The position numbers were made by a program, and so were the translations under genes. A stretch of 50,166 nt of DNA from contig CAMAUZ010000060.1 of assembly GCA_945861535.1 (NCBI GenBank), forward strand, positions 1 to 50,166, read 5' to 3'. Source of the stretch: Akkermansia muciniphila (GTDB taxonomy: Bacteria > Verrucomicrobiota > Verrucomicrobiia > Limisphaerales > BJHT01). The notes beneath the pieces are model-generated. The model searched no databases. It saw only the letters and a list, made by a program, of their open reading frames with translations, and had not been told where the DNA came from. Positions 7,827 to 15,687 of the stretch are shown one piece after another (within the stretch, counting starts at the first letter, position 1; every line of letters begins with the position of its first letter).

Positions 7827-8987
7827 ATGGCCAAGAGGGATTACTACGAAGTGCTCGGCGTCGCCCGCGAAGCCTCCGACGAGGACATCAAAAAGGCCTA
7901 CCGCAAACTCGCGGTAAAATTTCACCCGGACAAAAACCCCGGCGACAAGGCCGCCGAGGAGAAATTCAAGGAACTCGGCGAAGCCTACGAAGCCATCAGC
8001 GACCCGCAGAAACGCGCCGCCTACAACCAATACGGCCACGCCGCCTTCGACGCCCGCGCCCGCGCCGGAGCCGGACGCGCCGGCGGTTTCCACGATCCCG
8101 TGGACATTTTCCGCGAAGCCTTCCGCAACGCGGGCGCCGGCGGTGGCAGCAGCTTCTTCGACGAAATCTTCGGCCAGGGCAGCGGCGGCGGCGAACCCGG
8201 CGGCCCCCAGCGCGGCTCCGACCTCCGCTACGATCTTGAACTCGGTTTCGAGGAAGCCGCCCTCGGCTGCGAACGCGAAATCAGCATCACCAAACTCGAC
8301 TCCTGCGAAACCTGCCACGGCTCCGGCGCCGAGGCCGGCTCCGGCAAAAAAACCTGCACCCACTGCGGCGGCCGCGGTCAGGTCGTCATGGCCCGCGGCA
8401 TCTTCAGCATCGCCCAGACCTGCCCCCGTTGCGAAGGCGCGGGCCGCGTCATCGAGAAACCCTGCCGCACCTGCCGTGGACAGGGCCGCCGCGAACACAC
8501 CTCCAAGGTCAAACTCCGCATCCCCGCCGGCGTGAATGTCGGCTCCCGCCTCCGCTCCCCCGGCAACGGCGAGGCCGGCACCCAGGGCGGTCCCCCCGGC
8601 GATCTCTACGTCGTCCTTCATGTCAAAGCGCACGACATCTTCGAGCGCGAAGACGACCATCTCATCTGCGAAGTCCCCATCAGCTTCGTCCAAGCCGCCC
8701 TCGGTGCGGAACTCGAGATTCCCACGCTCACCGGCAAGGCCCACATCAACCTCCCCTCCGGCACGCAGAACGGCGCGGTCTTCCGCCTCAAAGGCCACGG
8801 CGTGAAAAATGTCCAAGGCCACGGCACCGGCGACCTCCTCGCCCGCGTCGCCGTCGAAGTCCCCACCCATCTCAACCACGCCCAGAAAGCCAAGCTCGAA
8901 GAATTCGCCCAGCTCTGCGACTCCGCCGTCAACCCGCGCAGCCAGGGGTTCTTCGAGAAAGCGAAAGCGTTCTTCACGCGGGGGTGA
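7827..8987 (+). CDS. dnaJ: Chaperone DnaJ (type I Hsp40)
   Basis: The product is 386 residues. The J domain carries HPD at 33-35. A Gly-rich segment (about 75-130) is followed by four CXXCXGXG zinc motifs (Cys160/163, 177/180, 199/202, 213/216) and the C-terminal substrate-binding beta domains. It stimulates DnaK ATPase and delivers substrates. It is coupled to grpE. In many related genomes dnaJ is followed by a ribosome-modification gene such as rsmE; here rsmE comes after a 1.3-kb insert. Confidence 0.97.
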   Translation: MAKRDYYEVLGVAREASDEDIKKAYRKLAVKFHPDKNPGDKAAEEKFKELGEAYEAISDPQKRAAYNQYGHAAFDARARAGAGRAGGFHDPVDIFREAFRNAGAGGGSSFFDEIFGQGSGGGEPGGPQRGSDLRYDLELGFEEAALGCEREISITKLDSCETCHGSGAEAGSGKKTCTHCGGRGQVVMARGIFSIAQTCPRCEGAGRVIEKPCRTCRGQGRREHTSKVKLRIPAGVNVGSRLRSPGNGEAGTQGGPPGDLYVVLHVKAHDIFEREDDHLICEVPISFVQAALGAELEIPTLTGKAHINLPSGTQNGAVFRLKGHGVKNVQGHGTGDLLARVAVEVPTHLNHAQKAKLEEFAQLCDSAVNPRSQGFFEKAKAFFTRG

Positions 8988-9032
8988 GGGCGTGAGCCGT
9001 GATGCGTGATCCGTGATGCGTGAGTTCGGAAT

Positions 9033-9063
9033 GACCGCGGATTGACACAGATAAACCCGGATG
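9033..9063 (-). repeat. 31-bp CATCCGTG-type repeat, left flank of a two-ORF insert
   Basis: Read on the minus strand this 31-mer matches about 24 of 31 bases of the copy at 10321-10351, which lies in the opposite orientation on the other side of the insert. A third copy is at 42520-42550. Immediately before it, 8999-9026 is a short tandem of GTGATGCGTGATCC words. Confidence 0.7.
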
Positions 9064-9103
9064 AAGACCGATGCGGGTTGTTTCAGTGGACGGGTAAGCA
9101 CCA

Positions 9104-9739
9104 GTTAGGCCTCTGACAATGTTCTCTCTATTCCGAAAGAAGCCATCGACGATTCCGCTGGAGCAGCAGCTCAAGGCTCTTGCCGATTGCGGTGGCGCAC
9201 TGAGCTCCGAAGCCACTGTGGACGACTTTTTCATGTTCCATTCTCGCGAGGAGCATGAGGCCGCACCCTACAAGGAGCTTATTCCGACCCTCGGTTTCGA
9301 GATGGAGCGCGATTCGTTCGCGCCAATCTGCAATCGGCTCTGGATGTGCGATTATGAGCGAGTCGAGGACCACGGCGCTTATGCCGATGTTATTACTCGC
9401 CTTCAGCAGATGTCTGAGGAGAGCTTGCCCATCTCCGGCATCACCGACCACGTAGATATTGAGGCAGAGACGGCTTGGGTCGAGTTCGACTTAGCTGGCT
9501 CCCGAATCCACTGGGACGCAAAGGTCGATAACGACTGGCTCGACCCGTATATCGTCATCAAGTTCGACAACCTCCTCAAAACCCACAAGACGCCATTCCG
9601 CATTTACTCGAATCACACTGATTCCGGCCAAAGCGCATTCTTTGCCTGCCTTACTCCAACTGAGTTCGAGCGGTTCCAGAAGCTCGCTACATTCAAACTC
9701 CGTGAAATCGAAAAACAGGCCTAACTTGGGTCGTTAGGC
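9104..9739 (+). mobile_element. Integron-cassette-like unit with GTTAGGC boxes
   Basis: GTTAGGC at 9104-9110 stands 8 bases before the ATG of the 201-aa ORF. GCCTAAC at 9719-9725 contains that ORF's TAA stop, and a second GTTAGGC follows at 9733-9739. Placing the start just after a GTTRRRY core and the stop inside an RYYYAAC box is the standard layout of an integron gene cassette. However, only 7 bases separate the 3' boxes, whereas functional attC sites are about 55 bases or longer, so the site is probably decayed. No integrase gene is in the window. Confidence 0.4.
9119..9724 (+). CDS. Hypothetical protein inside a cassette-like unit
   Basis: The product is 201 residues: soluble, acidic, without signal peptide or membrane segment. 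Visible features are an N-terminal basic MFSLFRKKPS, a central WVEFDLAGSRIHWDAKV stretch and a C-terminal FFACLTPTEFERFQKL. I do not recognise the family. It has the look of a single-domain protein of the size common in integron cassettes. The base composition is clearly less GC-rich than grpE-dnaJ and rsmE, suggesting transfer. The ATG at 9119 is fixed by the adjacent GTTAGGC box and the lack of any other start. Confidence 0.75.
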   Translation: MFSLFRKKPSTIPLEQQLKALADCGGALSSEATVDDFFMFHSREEHEAAPYKELIPTLGFEMERDSFAPICNRLWMCDYERVEDHGAYADVITRLQQMSEESLPISGITDHVDIEAETAWVEFDLAGSRIHWDAKVDNDWLDPYIVIKFDNLLKTHKTPFRIYSNHTDSGQSAFFACLTPTEFERFQKLATFKLREIEKQA

Positions 9740-9768
9740 GATTCCTCGCGCGTCAAGTAATCGAAGCA

Positions 9769-10236
9769 ATGCCAATCGCCGAAACAACGACTTCCACGCA
9801 TCCCAAGCTCCGTCGCGGCCATCGCTTCGCGCTTGTCGGGCTACTCGTCGGCTTCGTCGGGCTTGGCATCGCAACTTATCGGATGGCCATCGAGTCCGAA
9901 CCACCTCCACGCCCAAAGACCAAGGAAATTTCGGAGGTTCTTTCCGACACCATCAAGAAGACCGCCGACAAGTTCCGCCACAAACAGCCGACTGCCCCGC
10001 CGCCACCCGTAGCCGTTGCGTGGCCCGTCTCGAAACAACTCGGATTGGCTGCATCCATTTGTGGCTTCATCGGTGCCGCCTTCGGCTGTGTCTCGTGGCT
10101 CGTAGGCGAGCATCGTCGTTGGACTTGGGCGGCGCTCTGTGTCGGCATTACGGCACTCGCCTGGACTCACGTTGTCGTCGCCGTGTCTATTGTCATCGCT
10201 ATCGCCATTTTCATCTTCATCCTAAGTCACATGTGA
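9769..10236 (+). CDS. Hypothetical membrane protein in the same insert
   Basis: The product is 155 residues. A hydrophobic segment at about 21-40 (FALVGLLVGFVGLGIATY) is followed by a hydrophilic Lys/Pro-rich loop (50-85). Two or three further hydrophobic segments occupy 90-155 (LAASICGFIGAAFGCVSWLV, then a C-terminal Val/Ile/Phe-rich helix). No family is recognised. It starts 30 bases after the second GTTAGGC box, so it could be the ORF of a second cassette, but no box is seen at its 3' end. Composition is like the upstream ORF and unlike rsmE. Confidence 0.65.
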   Translation: MPIAETTTSTHPKLRRGHRFALVGLLVGFVGLGIATYRMAIESEPPPRPKTKEISEVLSDTIKKTADKFRHKQPTAPPPPVAVAWPVSKQLGLAASICGFIGAAFGCVSWLVGEHRRWTWAALCVGITALAWTHVVVAVSIVIAIAIFIFILSHM

Positions 10237-10320
10237 TGCACTCCAGTCGACCCGAATCGCCTGACAGTAGGTTGGAGCCAGCTACCTCAATCTAAGTTCG
10301 CTATGCAAACTCCCCGTTCC

Positions 10321-10351
10321 CATCCGTGTCCATCCGTGTCCATCCGTGGTT
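10321..10351 (+). repeat. 31-bp CATCCGTG-type repeat, right flank of the insert
   Basis: Three tandem CATCCGTG words end in GGTT, 26 bases before the rsmE start codon. It is the inverted counterpart of 9033-9063 and nearly identical to 42520-42550, which lies upstream of the ThuA-like gene in the same orientation. Confidence 0.8.
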
Positions 10352-10376
10352 AAAAAACAATTCTTACCCTGACGCG

Positions 10377-11129
10377 ATGCACCGCTTCTTTGTCCCGCCC
10401 GAACTCGCCACGCAGGCCGCCTTTGCATTGCCCGAGCGCGAAGCCCATCACGCCGTCTCCGTCCTCCGCGTCCGTCCCGCCGAGCAGGTCCTCGTCCTCG
10501 ATGGCTGCGGCCACGAACTCCTCTGCGAAGTCACCACCGTCACCCGGCGCGACGTCACCCTCACCGTCCGCGAACGCCGCACCCACCCGCGCCCGCCGTG
10601 GTCCATCACCCTTTGCCCGGCCCTCCTCAAGGGCAAAGCCTTCGATCTCCTCCTGCAAAAAGCCACCGAACTCGGTGCCGCCCGCATCATCCCCATCCGC
10701 TGCGAACGCACCGTCGCCCAGCCCGCCGAATCCGACACCGCCGACAAACTGGAAAAATGGCGCGCCCCCCTCATCGAAGCCGCCAAACAATGCGGCCTCG
10801 CCTGGCTCCCCCAAATCGAACCTCCGCTCACCCCCGCCGCCTCCCTCGCCCGCGCCGAACCCTCCGACCTCCGCCTCGTCGCCAGCCTGGCCCCCGACGC
10901 CGCCCATCCGCGCCTCCCTATCAGTCACTTCACCCAAACCCACGGACGCCCCCCCGCCACCCTCACCGTTTGGATCGGCCCCGAAGGCGACTTCACCCCC
11001 GCCGAACTCTCGCTCCTCCAAACCTCCGGCGTCCTCCCCATCACCCTCGGCCCCCACACCCTCCGCGCCGAAACCGCCGCCCTCTACTGTCTCTCCGTCC
11101 TCAACTACGAACTCTCCGCGCCGCACTGA
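10377..11129 (+). CDS. rsmE: 16S rRNA (uracil1498-N3)-methyltransferase RsmE
   Basis: The product is 250 residues. It begins MHRFFVPPEL, the usual RsmE N-terminal PUA-like start. It contains LLQKATELGAARIIPI and the SPOUT-fold knot motifs WIGPEGDFTPAEL and LRAETAALYCLSVL. It methylates U1498 of 16S rRNA using S-adenosylmethionine. I chose the ATG at 10377; the frame upstream is the CATCCGTG repeat. C-rich third codon positions make this one of the most GC-rich genes here, in contrast with the preceding insert. Confidence 0.94.
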   Translation: MHRFFVPPELATQAAFALPEREAHHAVSVLRVRPAEQVLVLDGCGHELLCEVTTVTRRDVTLTVRERRTHPRPPWSITLCPALLKGKAFDLLLQKATELGAARIIPIRCERTVAQPAESDTADKLEKWRAPLIEAAKQCGLAWLPQIEPPLTPAASLARAEPSDLRLVASLAPDAAHPRLPISHFTQTHGRPPATLTVWIGPEGDFTPAELSLLQTSGVLPITLGPHTLRAETAALYCLSVLNYELSAPH

Positions 11130-11221
11130 AACCCGCCCGTAGCCGGGCGCGAGGAATTGGTTGTCAGCTCGACGGATAGCAGCTTCCGCCTGCTGCGCGG
11201 TGGCGCGTGGCGGTCAGTCTT

Positions 11222-11314
11222 TGTAGGAGCCGAAGTCAGGAGGCTCTGACTTTTTCTGCGCGCGGGCGGGCTGGGGGAAAAGGAGGTTAGAGTCTCCTTA
11301 CGTCGTCGCCTACA
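11222..11314. repeat. Inverted repeat family F, copy 2
   Basis: The arms TTGTAGGAGCCGAAGTCAGG (11222-11241) and CCTTACGTCGTCGCCTACA (11296-11314) close over GCTCTGACTTTTTC/GGTTAGAGTC. It lies between convergent rsmE and ychF and could fold as a bidirectional terminator. Confidence 0.8.
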
Positions 11315-11346
11315 GCGGAGAGCGCGCGGGCGTTCCCGCGCGCGGT

Positions 11347-12450
11347 TCAGACGTTGAACTTGAACAGCAGCACGTCGCCGTCGGCCACGACGTACTCTTT
11401 GCCTTCCATGCGGTAGAGGCCTTTTTCGCGGGCGGCGGCGACGCTGCCGCATTTGACGAGGTCGGCGTAGGCGACAGTTTCGGACTTGATGAAGCCGCGC
11501 TCGAAATCGCTGTGGATTACGCCCGCGGCCTTGGGCGCGGTGTCGCCAGCGTGGATGGTCCAGGCGCGGACTTCCTTTTCGCCGGCGGTGAAGTAGGTGC
11601 GCAAGCCGAGGAGATGGTAGGTGCTGCGAATGAGGCCGCCGACGCCGGATTCCTGCACCCCGAGTTCTTTCAGAAATTCCGTGGCCTCGTCGGGCGTGAG
11701 ATCGACTAGGTCACTCTCGATTTGCGCGCTGATGACGACGGCTTCGCAGGCGAGGTGGGTCTTCACGTACTCGCGGACTTTCTGGACGTAGGGATTGCTG
11801 TCGGCGGTGGCGAGGTCGGACTCCTTGACGTTGCAGGCGAAGATGGTGGGCTTGTCGGTCATGAGCCAGAAGAGGCGCGAGATGGCCTTGTCCTCGGGCG
11901 TGAGCGTGAGGGTGATGGCGGGTTTGCCGGAGTCGAGGTGCGGCTCGATTTTCGCGAGCACGGCGTCTTCGGCGACGGCGAGTTTTTCACCGCGCTTGAC
12001 GTCTTTGGCAATGCTGGCGCGCTTTTTCTTCACGGCCTCGAGGTCGGACAGGCCGAGTTCGGTGATGATGGTCTCGATGTCGCGCACGGGGTCCACGGTG
12101 CCGGTGACGTGGTGAATGTCGGGGTCCTCGAAGCAGCGGACGACCTGCACGAGGGCGTCCACTTCGCGGATGTGGCTGAGAAATTTGTTGCCGAGGCCCT
12201 CGCCTTGCGACGCGCCTTTGACGAGGCCGGCGATGTCCACGAATTCAATCGCGGCGGGGATGACGACGTTGGTCTTGGCGATTTTTTGCAGGACGGACAG
12301 GCGGTCGTCCGGGACGGTCACGATGCCGACGTTGGGGTCGATCGTACAAAAGGGATAATTGGCCGCCATAGCCTTGCGGGTGCGGGTGACGGCGTTGAAG
12401 AGGGTGGACTTGCCGACGTTGGGCAGACCGACGATGCCAGCTTTGAGCAT
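11347..12450 (-). CDS. ychF: Redox-regulated ATPase YchF (OLA1 family)
   Basis: The product is 367 residues, the family length. The P-loop GLPNVGKST is at 8-16, the G3-like DIAG follows, and NVKESD replaces the GTPase NKxD, as expected for this ATP-preferring member of the Obg group. The C-terminal TGS domain ends [10 protein letters not shown]. The protein binds the ribosome and has been linked to translation and oxidative stress response. It lies downstream of obg on the same strand with a 53-base gap. Confidence 0.96.
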   Translation of the reverse strand: MLKAGIVGLPNVGKSTLFNAVTRTRKAMAANYPFCTIDPNVGIVTVPDDRLSVLQKIAKTNVVIPAAIEFVDIAGLVKGASQGEGLGNKFLSHIREVDALVQVVRCFEDPDIHHVTGTVDPVRDIETIITELGLSDLEAVKKKRASIAKDVKRGEKLAVAEDAVLAKIEPHLDSGKPAITLTLTPEDKAISRLFWLMTDKPTIFACNVKESDLATADSNPYVQKVREYVKTHLACEAVVISAQIESDLVDLTPDEATEFLKELGVQESGVGGLIRSTYHLLGLRTYFTAGEKEVRAWTIHAGDTAPKAAGVIHSDFERGFIKSETVAYADLVKCGSVAAAREKGLYRMEGKEYVVADGDVLLFKFNV

Positions 12451-12503
12451 AAGCAGATGCGTGAATCAGGGAGCGATGTTACCGGAAAACTGGGCGGGTG
12501 GAA

Positions 12504-13811
12504 TCAGGCCGCGGGCTTTGTCTTGCGCCTGTCCCTGGCCCTCGCCGTGGCGGCGGGGACAACCGGGGCGGAGGCTGCGGCCGCGGCCGCAGCGGCTTCC
12601 GCCTTGGCCGTGGCGGTGGCGACGGCGGCGTCGATGACTTTGCGGAATTGCTCGATGCCCTCATCGAAGGCGGCGGCAATGGGCAGCACCTTCGTGCGGG
12701 GAATGCGGCGTTTGAACTTCTTGAGATTCTCCGCGGCGGCCGGTTCATCCATTTTGTTCGCGACGACCAAGTGCGGGCGCACGACGAGATCGGGGTCGTA
12801 GAGCGCGAGTTCGTTGAGGATTTTTTTGTAATCATCCCACGGCTCGCGGTTGTCGGTGCCGGCCATGTCCACGAGGATGACGAGCACTTTGCAGCGCTCG
12901 ATGTGGCGCAGGAACGCGTGGCCGAGGCCGACGTTTTGGTGCGCGCCCTCGATCAGGCCGGGCACGTCGCAGACGGTGAGGCGTGTGAAATCGGGATACT
13001 CAACGATGCCAACCTGCGGCGTGAGCGTGGTGAAGGGATACGGCGCGACCTTCGGGCGCGCGCGGGAAATGGCACCGAGCAGCGTGGATTTGCCGGCGTT
13101 GGGATAACCGACCAGGCCCACGTCGGCGATGGTGCGCAGCTCGAAGCGATAGGAGCCTTCGTCGCCGGCCTCGCCGGGTTGGGCGAAGCGCGGGGTCTGG
13201 CGCGCGGCGGTGGCGAAATTGCGGTTGCCCTGGCCGCCGCGACCGCCTTGGCAGAGGAGGAATTGCTGCCCGTGCGTGGTCAGGTCGGCGACCAATTCCT
13301 CGCCGGGAGCGCCGTGCGCGCCGGGGGATTTCTTCGGCTCTTTCTCGGGAACTTCTTCGGCCTCGAGATCCACTTCCACCGCGCGATCCCGGCCGGAATG
13401 GCGGATCAAGTCGCGCTGTTTGATCGCGCTGGGAATCGTCGTGTCCGCCGTGTCAACGGGCACATCTTCGTTGTAGTCATCGGTGTCGGCGGCGGATTCG
13501 GTCTCGGGCGGGGCGGGCAGTTTCCAAACCAACGTGCCGCAGGGGACTTTGACGATCAGGTCTTTGCCGGCGAGGCCGTCCATCCCTTTGCCGCCGCCTT
13601 GGTCGCCATCGTCGGCAATCAGGCGGGGCTTGTAAAACTGGCCGATGAGGTTGTTCAGGTCGTGGTCGGCCTCGAGGATCACGCTGCCGCCGCGACCACC
13701 GTTGCCGCCGCTCGGGCCGCCCTTGGGACGGTAGGCCTCGCGCGTGAAGGCGACCGCGCCCTTACCACCGTGCCCGGAGCGGGCATAAACTTTGATTTCG
13801 TCAACAAACAT
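12504..13811 (-). CDS. obg: GTPase Obg with an acidic insertion in its Obg domain
   Basis: The product is 435 residues, longer than the usual 330-380 core. The Gly-rich Obg fold is at 1-220, the G domain has its P-loop GYPNAGKST at about 235-243, the switch has DVPGLIEGA, and NKMD is the base-recognition motif. The C-terminal end is an Ala-rich then basic tail. Between VKVPCGTLVWK and GEELVADL, strands that are adjacent in ordinary Obg, about 73 residues (97-170) are inserted, rich in Asp and Glu. Obg acts in 50S ribosome maturation and fits the rplU-rpmA-obg order. It is separated from rpmA by a terminator. Confidence 0.95.
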   Translation of the reverse strand: MFVDEIKVYARSGHGGKGAVAFTREAYRPKGGPSGGNGGRGGSVILEADHDLNNLIGQFYKPRLIADDGDQGGGKGMDGLAGKDLIVKVPCGTLVWKLPAPPETESAADTDDYNEDVPVDTADTTIPSAIKQRDLIRHSGRDRAVEVDLEAEEVPEKEPKKSPGAHGAPGEELVADLTTHGQQFLLCQGGRGGQGNRNFATAARQTPRFAQPGEAGDEGSYRFELRTIADVGLVGYPNAGKSTLLGAISRARPKVAPYPFTTLTPQVGIVEYPDFTRLTVCDVPGLIEGAHQNVGLGHAFLRHIERCKVLVILVDMAGTDNREPWDDYKKILNELALYDPDLVVRPHLVVANKMDEPAAAENLKKFKRRIPRTKVLPIAAAFDEGIEQFRKVIDAAVATATAKAEAAAAAAAASAPVVPAATARARDRRKTKPAA

Positions 13812-13861
13812 GCGGGTGGCCGGGCCGGAGGCGCTGCTGGCGCGAAACGGTTTGGCCGAAA

Positions 13862-13890
13862 TAAAAACGGCGAGGCCGGAGACCTCGCCG
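13862..13890 (-). terminator. Rho-independent terminator after rplU-rpmA
   Basis: On the minus strand, CGGCGAGG (13890-13883) pairs with CCTCGCCG (13875-13868) over a 7-base loop, then TTTTTA follows. It lies downstream of rpmA and before obg, so obg may depend on read-through or its own promoter. Confidence 0.8.
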
Positions 13891-13914
13891 TGGAGAAAAC
13901 GGAATCAGCCCGAA

Positions 13915-14184
13915 TCAGGCGGCGATCAGTTCAGGCTCCGGCTCGGGCGTCACATTGACGCGGCGGCCTTCGCGGTCGAACAGGATGCGCCCGCTGACCA
14001 ACGCGAACAACGTCCAGTCGCGGCCGACGCCGACGTTCTTGCCCGGCGTCCACTTGGTGCCGCGCTGACGGATGATGATGCTGCCGGCGGTGACGACTTC
14101 GCCGCCGTAGGCTTTGACTCCGAGACGTTTGCTGACGCTGTCGCGGCCGTTGCGGCAACTGCCCTGACCTTTTTTATGAGCCAT
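13915..14184 (-). CDS. rpmA: 50S ribosomal protein L27
   Basis: The product is 89 residues starting [16 protein letters not shown], with the conserved [12 protein letters not shown] and [16 protein letters not shown]. There is no N-terminal processing extension of the Firmicute type. L27 reaches the peptidyl-transferase centre. It follows rplU by 3 bases in one operon. The acidic tail ([10 protein letters not shown]) is slightly longer than usual. Confidence 0.97.
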   Translation of the reverse strand: MAHKKGQGSCRNGRDSVSKRLGVKAYGGEVVTAGSIIIRQRGTKWTPGKNVGVGRDWTLFALVSGRILFDREGRRVNVTPEPEPELIAA

Positions 14185-14187
14185 AAA

Positions 14188-14499
14188 TTAACCTTTGATT
14201 TCTTTGATCTGGACCACGGTGAGTTCCTGCCGGTGGCCGGTGGTCTTGTGATAGCCCTTGCGGCGTTTCATCTTGAACGAGATGACCTTGACGCCGCGTT
14301 TGTGTTCGAGCACGTCGGCGACCACGCTGGCGGCGGCGACCGTCGGCGCGCCGATGGTGACCTTGCCCTCGTTGTTCACGAGCAGGACGCGGTCAAAGGT
14401 GTGCGGCTTGCCCGCCTCGACCTTGAGCCGTTCGATCTCGAGTTTGTCACCGGCCGATACCCGGTACTGCTTCCCGCCTGTTTCAACTACAGCGTACAT
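14188..14499 (-). CDS. rplU: 50S ribosomal protein L21
   Basis: The product is 103 residues, the standard length. It starts MYAVVETGGKQYRVSAGDK and ends with the KRRKGYHKTTGHRQ RNA-binding block. I chose the ATG at 14499; the open frame upstream lacks similarity. It is the first gene of the rplU-rpmA pair. The region from 14500 to 14590 must hold the promoter, but I cannot place it with confidence. Confidence 0.97.
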   Translation of the reverse strand: MYAVVETGGKQYRVSAGDKLEIERLKVEAGKPHTFDRVLLVNNEGKVTIGAPTVAAASVVADVLEHKRGVKVISFKMKRRKGYHKTTGHRQELTVVQIKEIKG

Positions 14500-14593
14500 A
14501 AAATTGTTTTCCCAAAAGGGACGGCGATAACACCAAAGGCCCTCCCGAGTGTCAACTGCCATTTCGGAAAATTTGGGTGTTCGACAGGAACGG

Positions 14594-14776
14594 GTGTGAT
14601 TGAAAGCGGGTGAGGCCAGTGCGGTGGCAGGGCGCGTCGGTCCTCAGCGCGCCGTCGGATTGCAACGATGCGCGCGGGTTGGCCAGCCGGCGGCGGGCTG
14701 AGGACAGCCCGCCCTACCTTGGCCTTGGTGGAAGCCGCGGCCTCCGTCCTGCACGCTCACCCACTTTTGATCAGAT
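14594..14776. repeat. Palindromic intergenic element, family B, copy 2
   Basis: It has the same nested architecture as 464-643. The outer arms are GTGATTGAAAGCGGGTGAGG (14596) and CTCACCCACTTTTGATCA (to 14773). The inner arms are GGCAGGGCGCG...TCCTCAG and CTGAGGACAGCCCGCCCTAC. It lies between divergent rplU and proC. Confidence 0.8.
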
Positions 14777-14803
14777 CCGGCAGGAACTGGTGCTTGGCAA
14801 TTC

Positions 14804-14836
14804 CCTGAAGCTTTAATCTTTGAGCTTTGAGCTTTC
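14804..14836. repeat. Heptamer-type repeat (TTTGAGC), short copy
   Basis: It reads CTGAAGCTTTAATCTTTGAG then CTTTGAGCTTTCC, just upstream of proC. It belongs to the family described at 7001-7132. Confidence 0.6.
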
Positions 14837-14868
14837 CCCCGTCCCCCGCCCGGTGGTACAACCCGCGT

Positions 14869-15687
14869 GTGGCAAATTCCACTCTCACCATCGGCTTCCT
14901 CGGCGCGGGGAAAATGGCCAACGCGCTGGCCAAAGGCTTTCTTAACGGCGGCCTCCTCACTCCCGACCAGCTCAGCGCCAGCGATGTTTATGAGGGCGCG
15001 CGCACGCACTTCACGCAGGACACCGGCGCGCGCGTCACCACCGCGAATCTCGAGGTCGTCGCCGCGTCCGACGTGCTTCTCCTCGCCGTCAAACCCGACC
15101 AGGTCGCCGGCGTGCTCGCGGAAATCCGCCCCGGTTTTCAGCCCCGCCATCTCCTCATTTCCATCGCCGCCGGCATCACGCTCGCGCGCCTCGAGGCCGC
15201 GCTGCCCGAGGGTGCGCGCGTCATCCGGGTGATGCCCAACACGCCCGCGCTGGTGGGAGCGTCGGCCTCCGGCTTCACGCCCGGCAAGGCCGCCACGCCC
15301 GCCGATGCGCAGCTCGCCCAACGCCTTTTCGGCGCAGTCGGCCTCGCCTTTCAACTCAAGGAGTCCCTCCTCGACGCCGTGACCGGACTCAGCGGCAGCG
15401 GCCCCGCCTACGCCTTCCTGATGATCGAAGCCCTCAGTGACGGCGGGGTCGCCGCCGGCCTGCCGCGCGACGCCGCCACGCGCCTCGCCGCGCAGACCTT
15501 GCTGGGCGCGGCCCGCATGGTCATCGAGACCGGCCAGCATCCCGGCGCGTTGAAAGACATGGTCACCAGCCCCGGCGGCACAACTATCGAAGGCCTGCAC
15601 GAACTCGAGAAAGGCGGCGTGCGCGCCGCGCTCATGAACGCCGTCCGCGCCGCCGCGGACAAATCCCGCAAACTCGGTCAGGGATGA
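14869..15687 (+). CDS. proC: Pyrroline-5-carboxylate reductase
   Basis: The product is 272 residues, the family length, from a GTG start at 14869. The Rossmann motif GFLGAGKMA is at 8-16. VMPNTPALVGASASGF and the C-terminal signature (SGSGPAYAF, then MVTSPGGTTIEGL) are all present. It reduces pyrroline-5-carboxylate to proline with NAD(P)H. The upstream TTG in the repeat was rejected as start because the Rossmann strand begins right after the GTG. It overlaps the next gene by 4 bases (ATGA). Confidence 0.94.
   Translation: MANSTLTIGFLGAGKMANALAKGFLNGGLLTPDQLSASDVYEGARTHFTQDTGARVTTANLEVVAASDVLLLAVKPDQVAGVLAEIRPGFQPRHLLISIAAGITLARLEAALPEGARVIRVMPNTPALVGASASGFTPGKAATPADAQLAQRLFGAVGLAFQLKESLLDAVTGLSGSGPAYAFLMIEALSDGGVAAGLPRDAATRLAAQTLLGAARMVIETGQHPGALKDMVTSPGGTTIEGLHELEKGGVRAALMNAVRAAADKSRKLGQG

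Noticed and set aside
7011-9101. A 696-codon minus-strand open frame opposite grpE-dnaJ
   Set aside because: It is Ala/Gly/Glu low-complexity and mirrors two conserved plus-strand genes; it follows from GC-rich third positions.
12498-13958. A 486-codon plus-strand open frame opposite obg
   Set aside because: It is a shadow of obg; the real gene shows all GTPase motifs on the minus strand.
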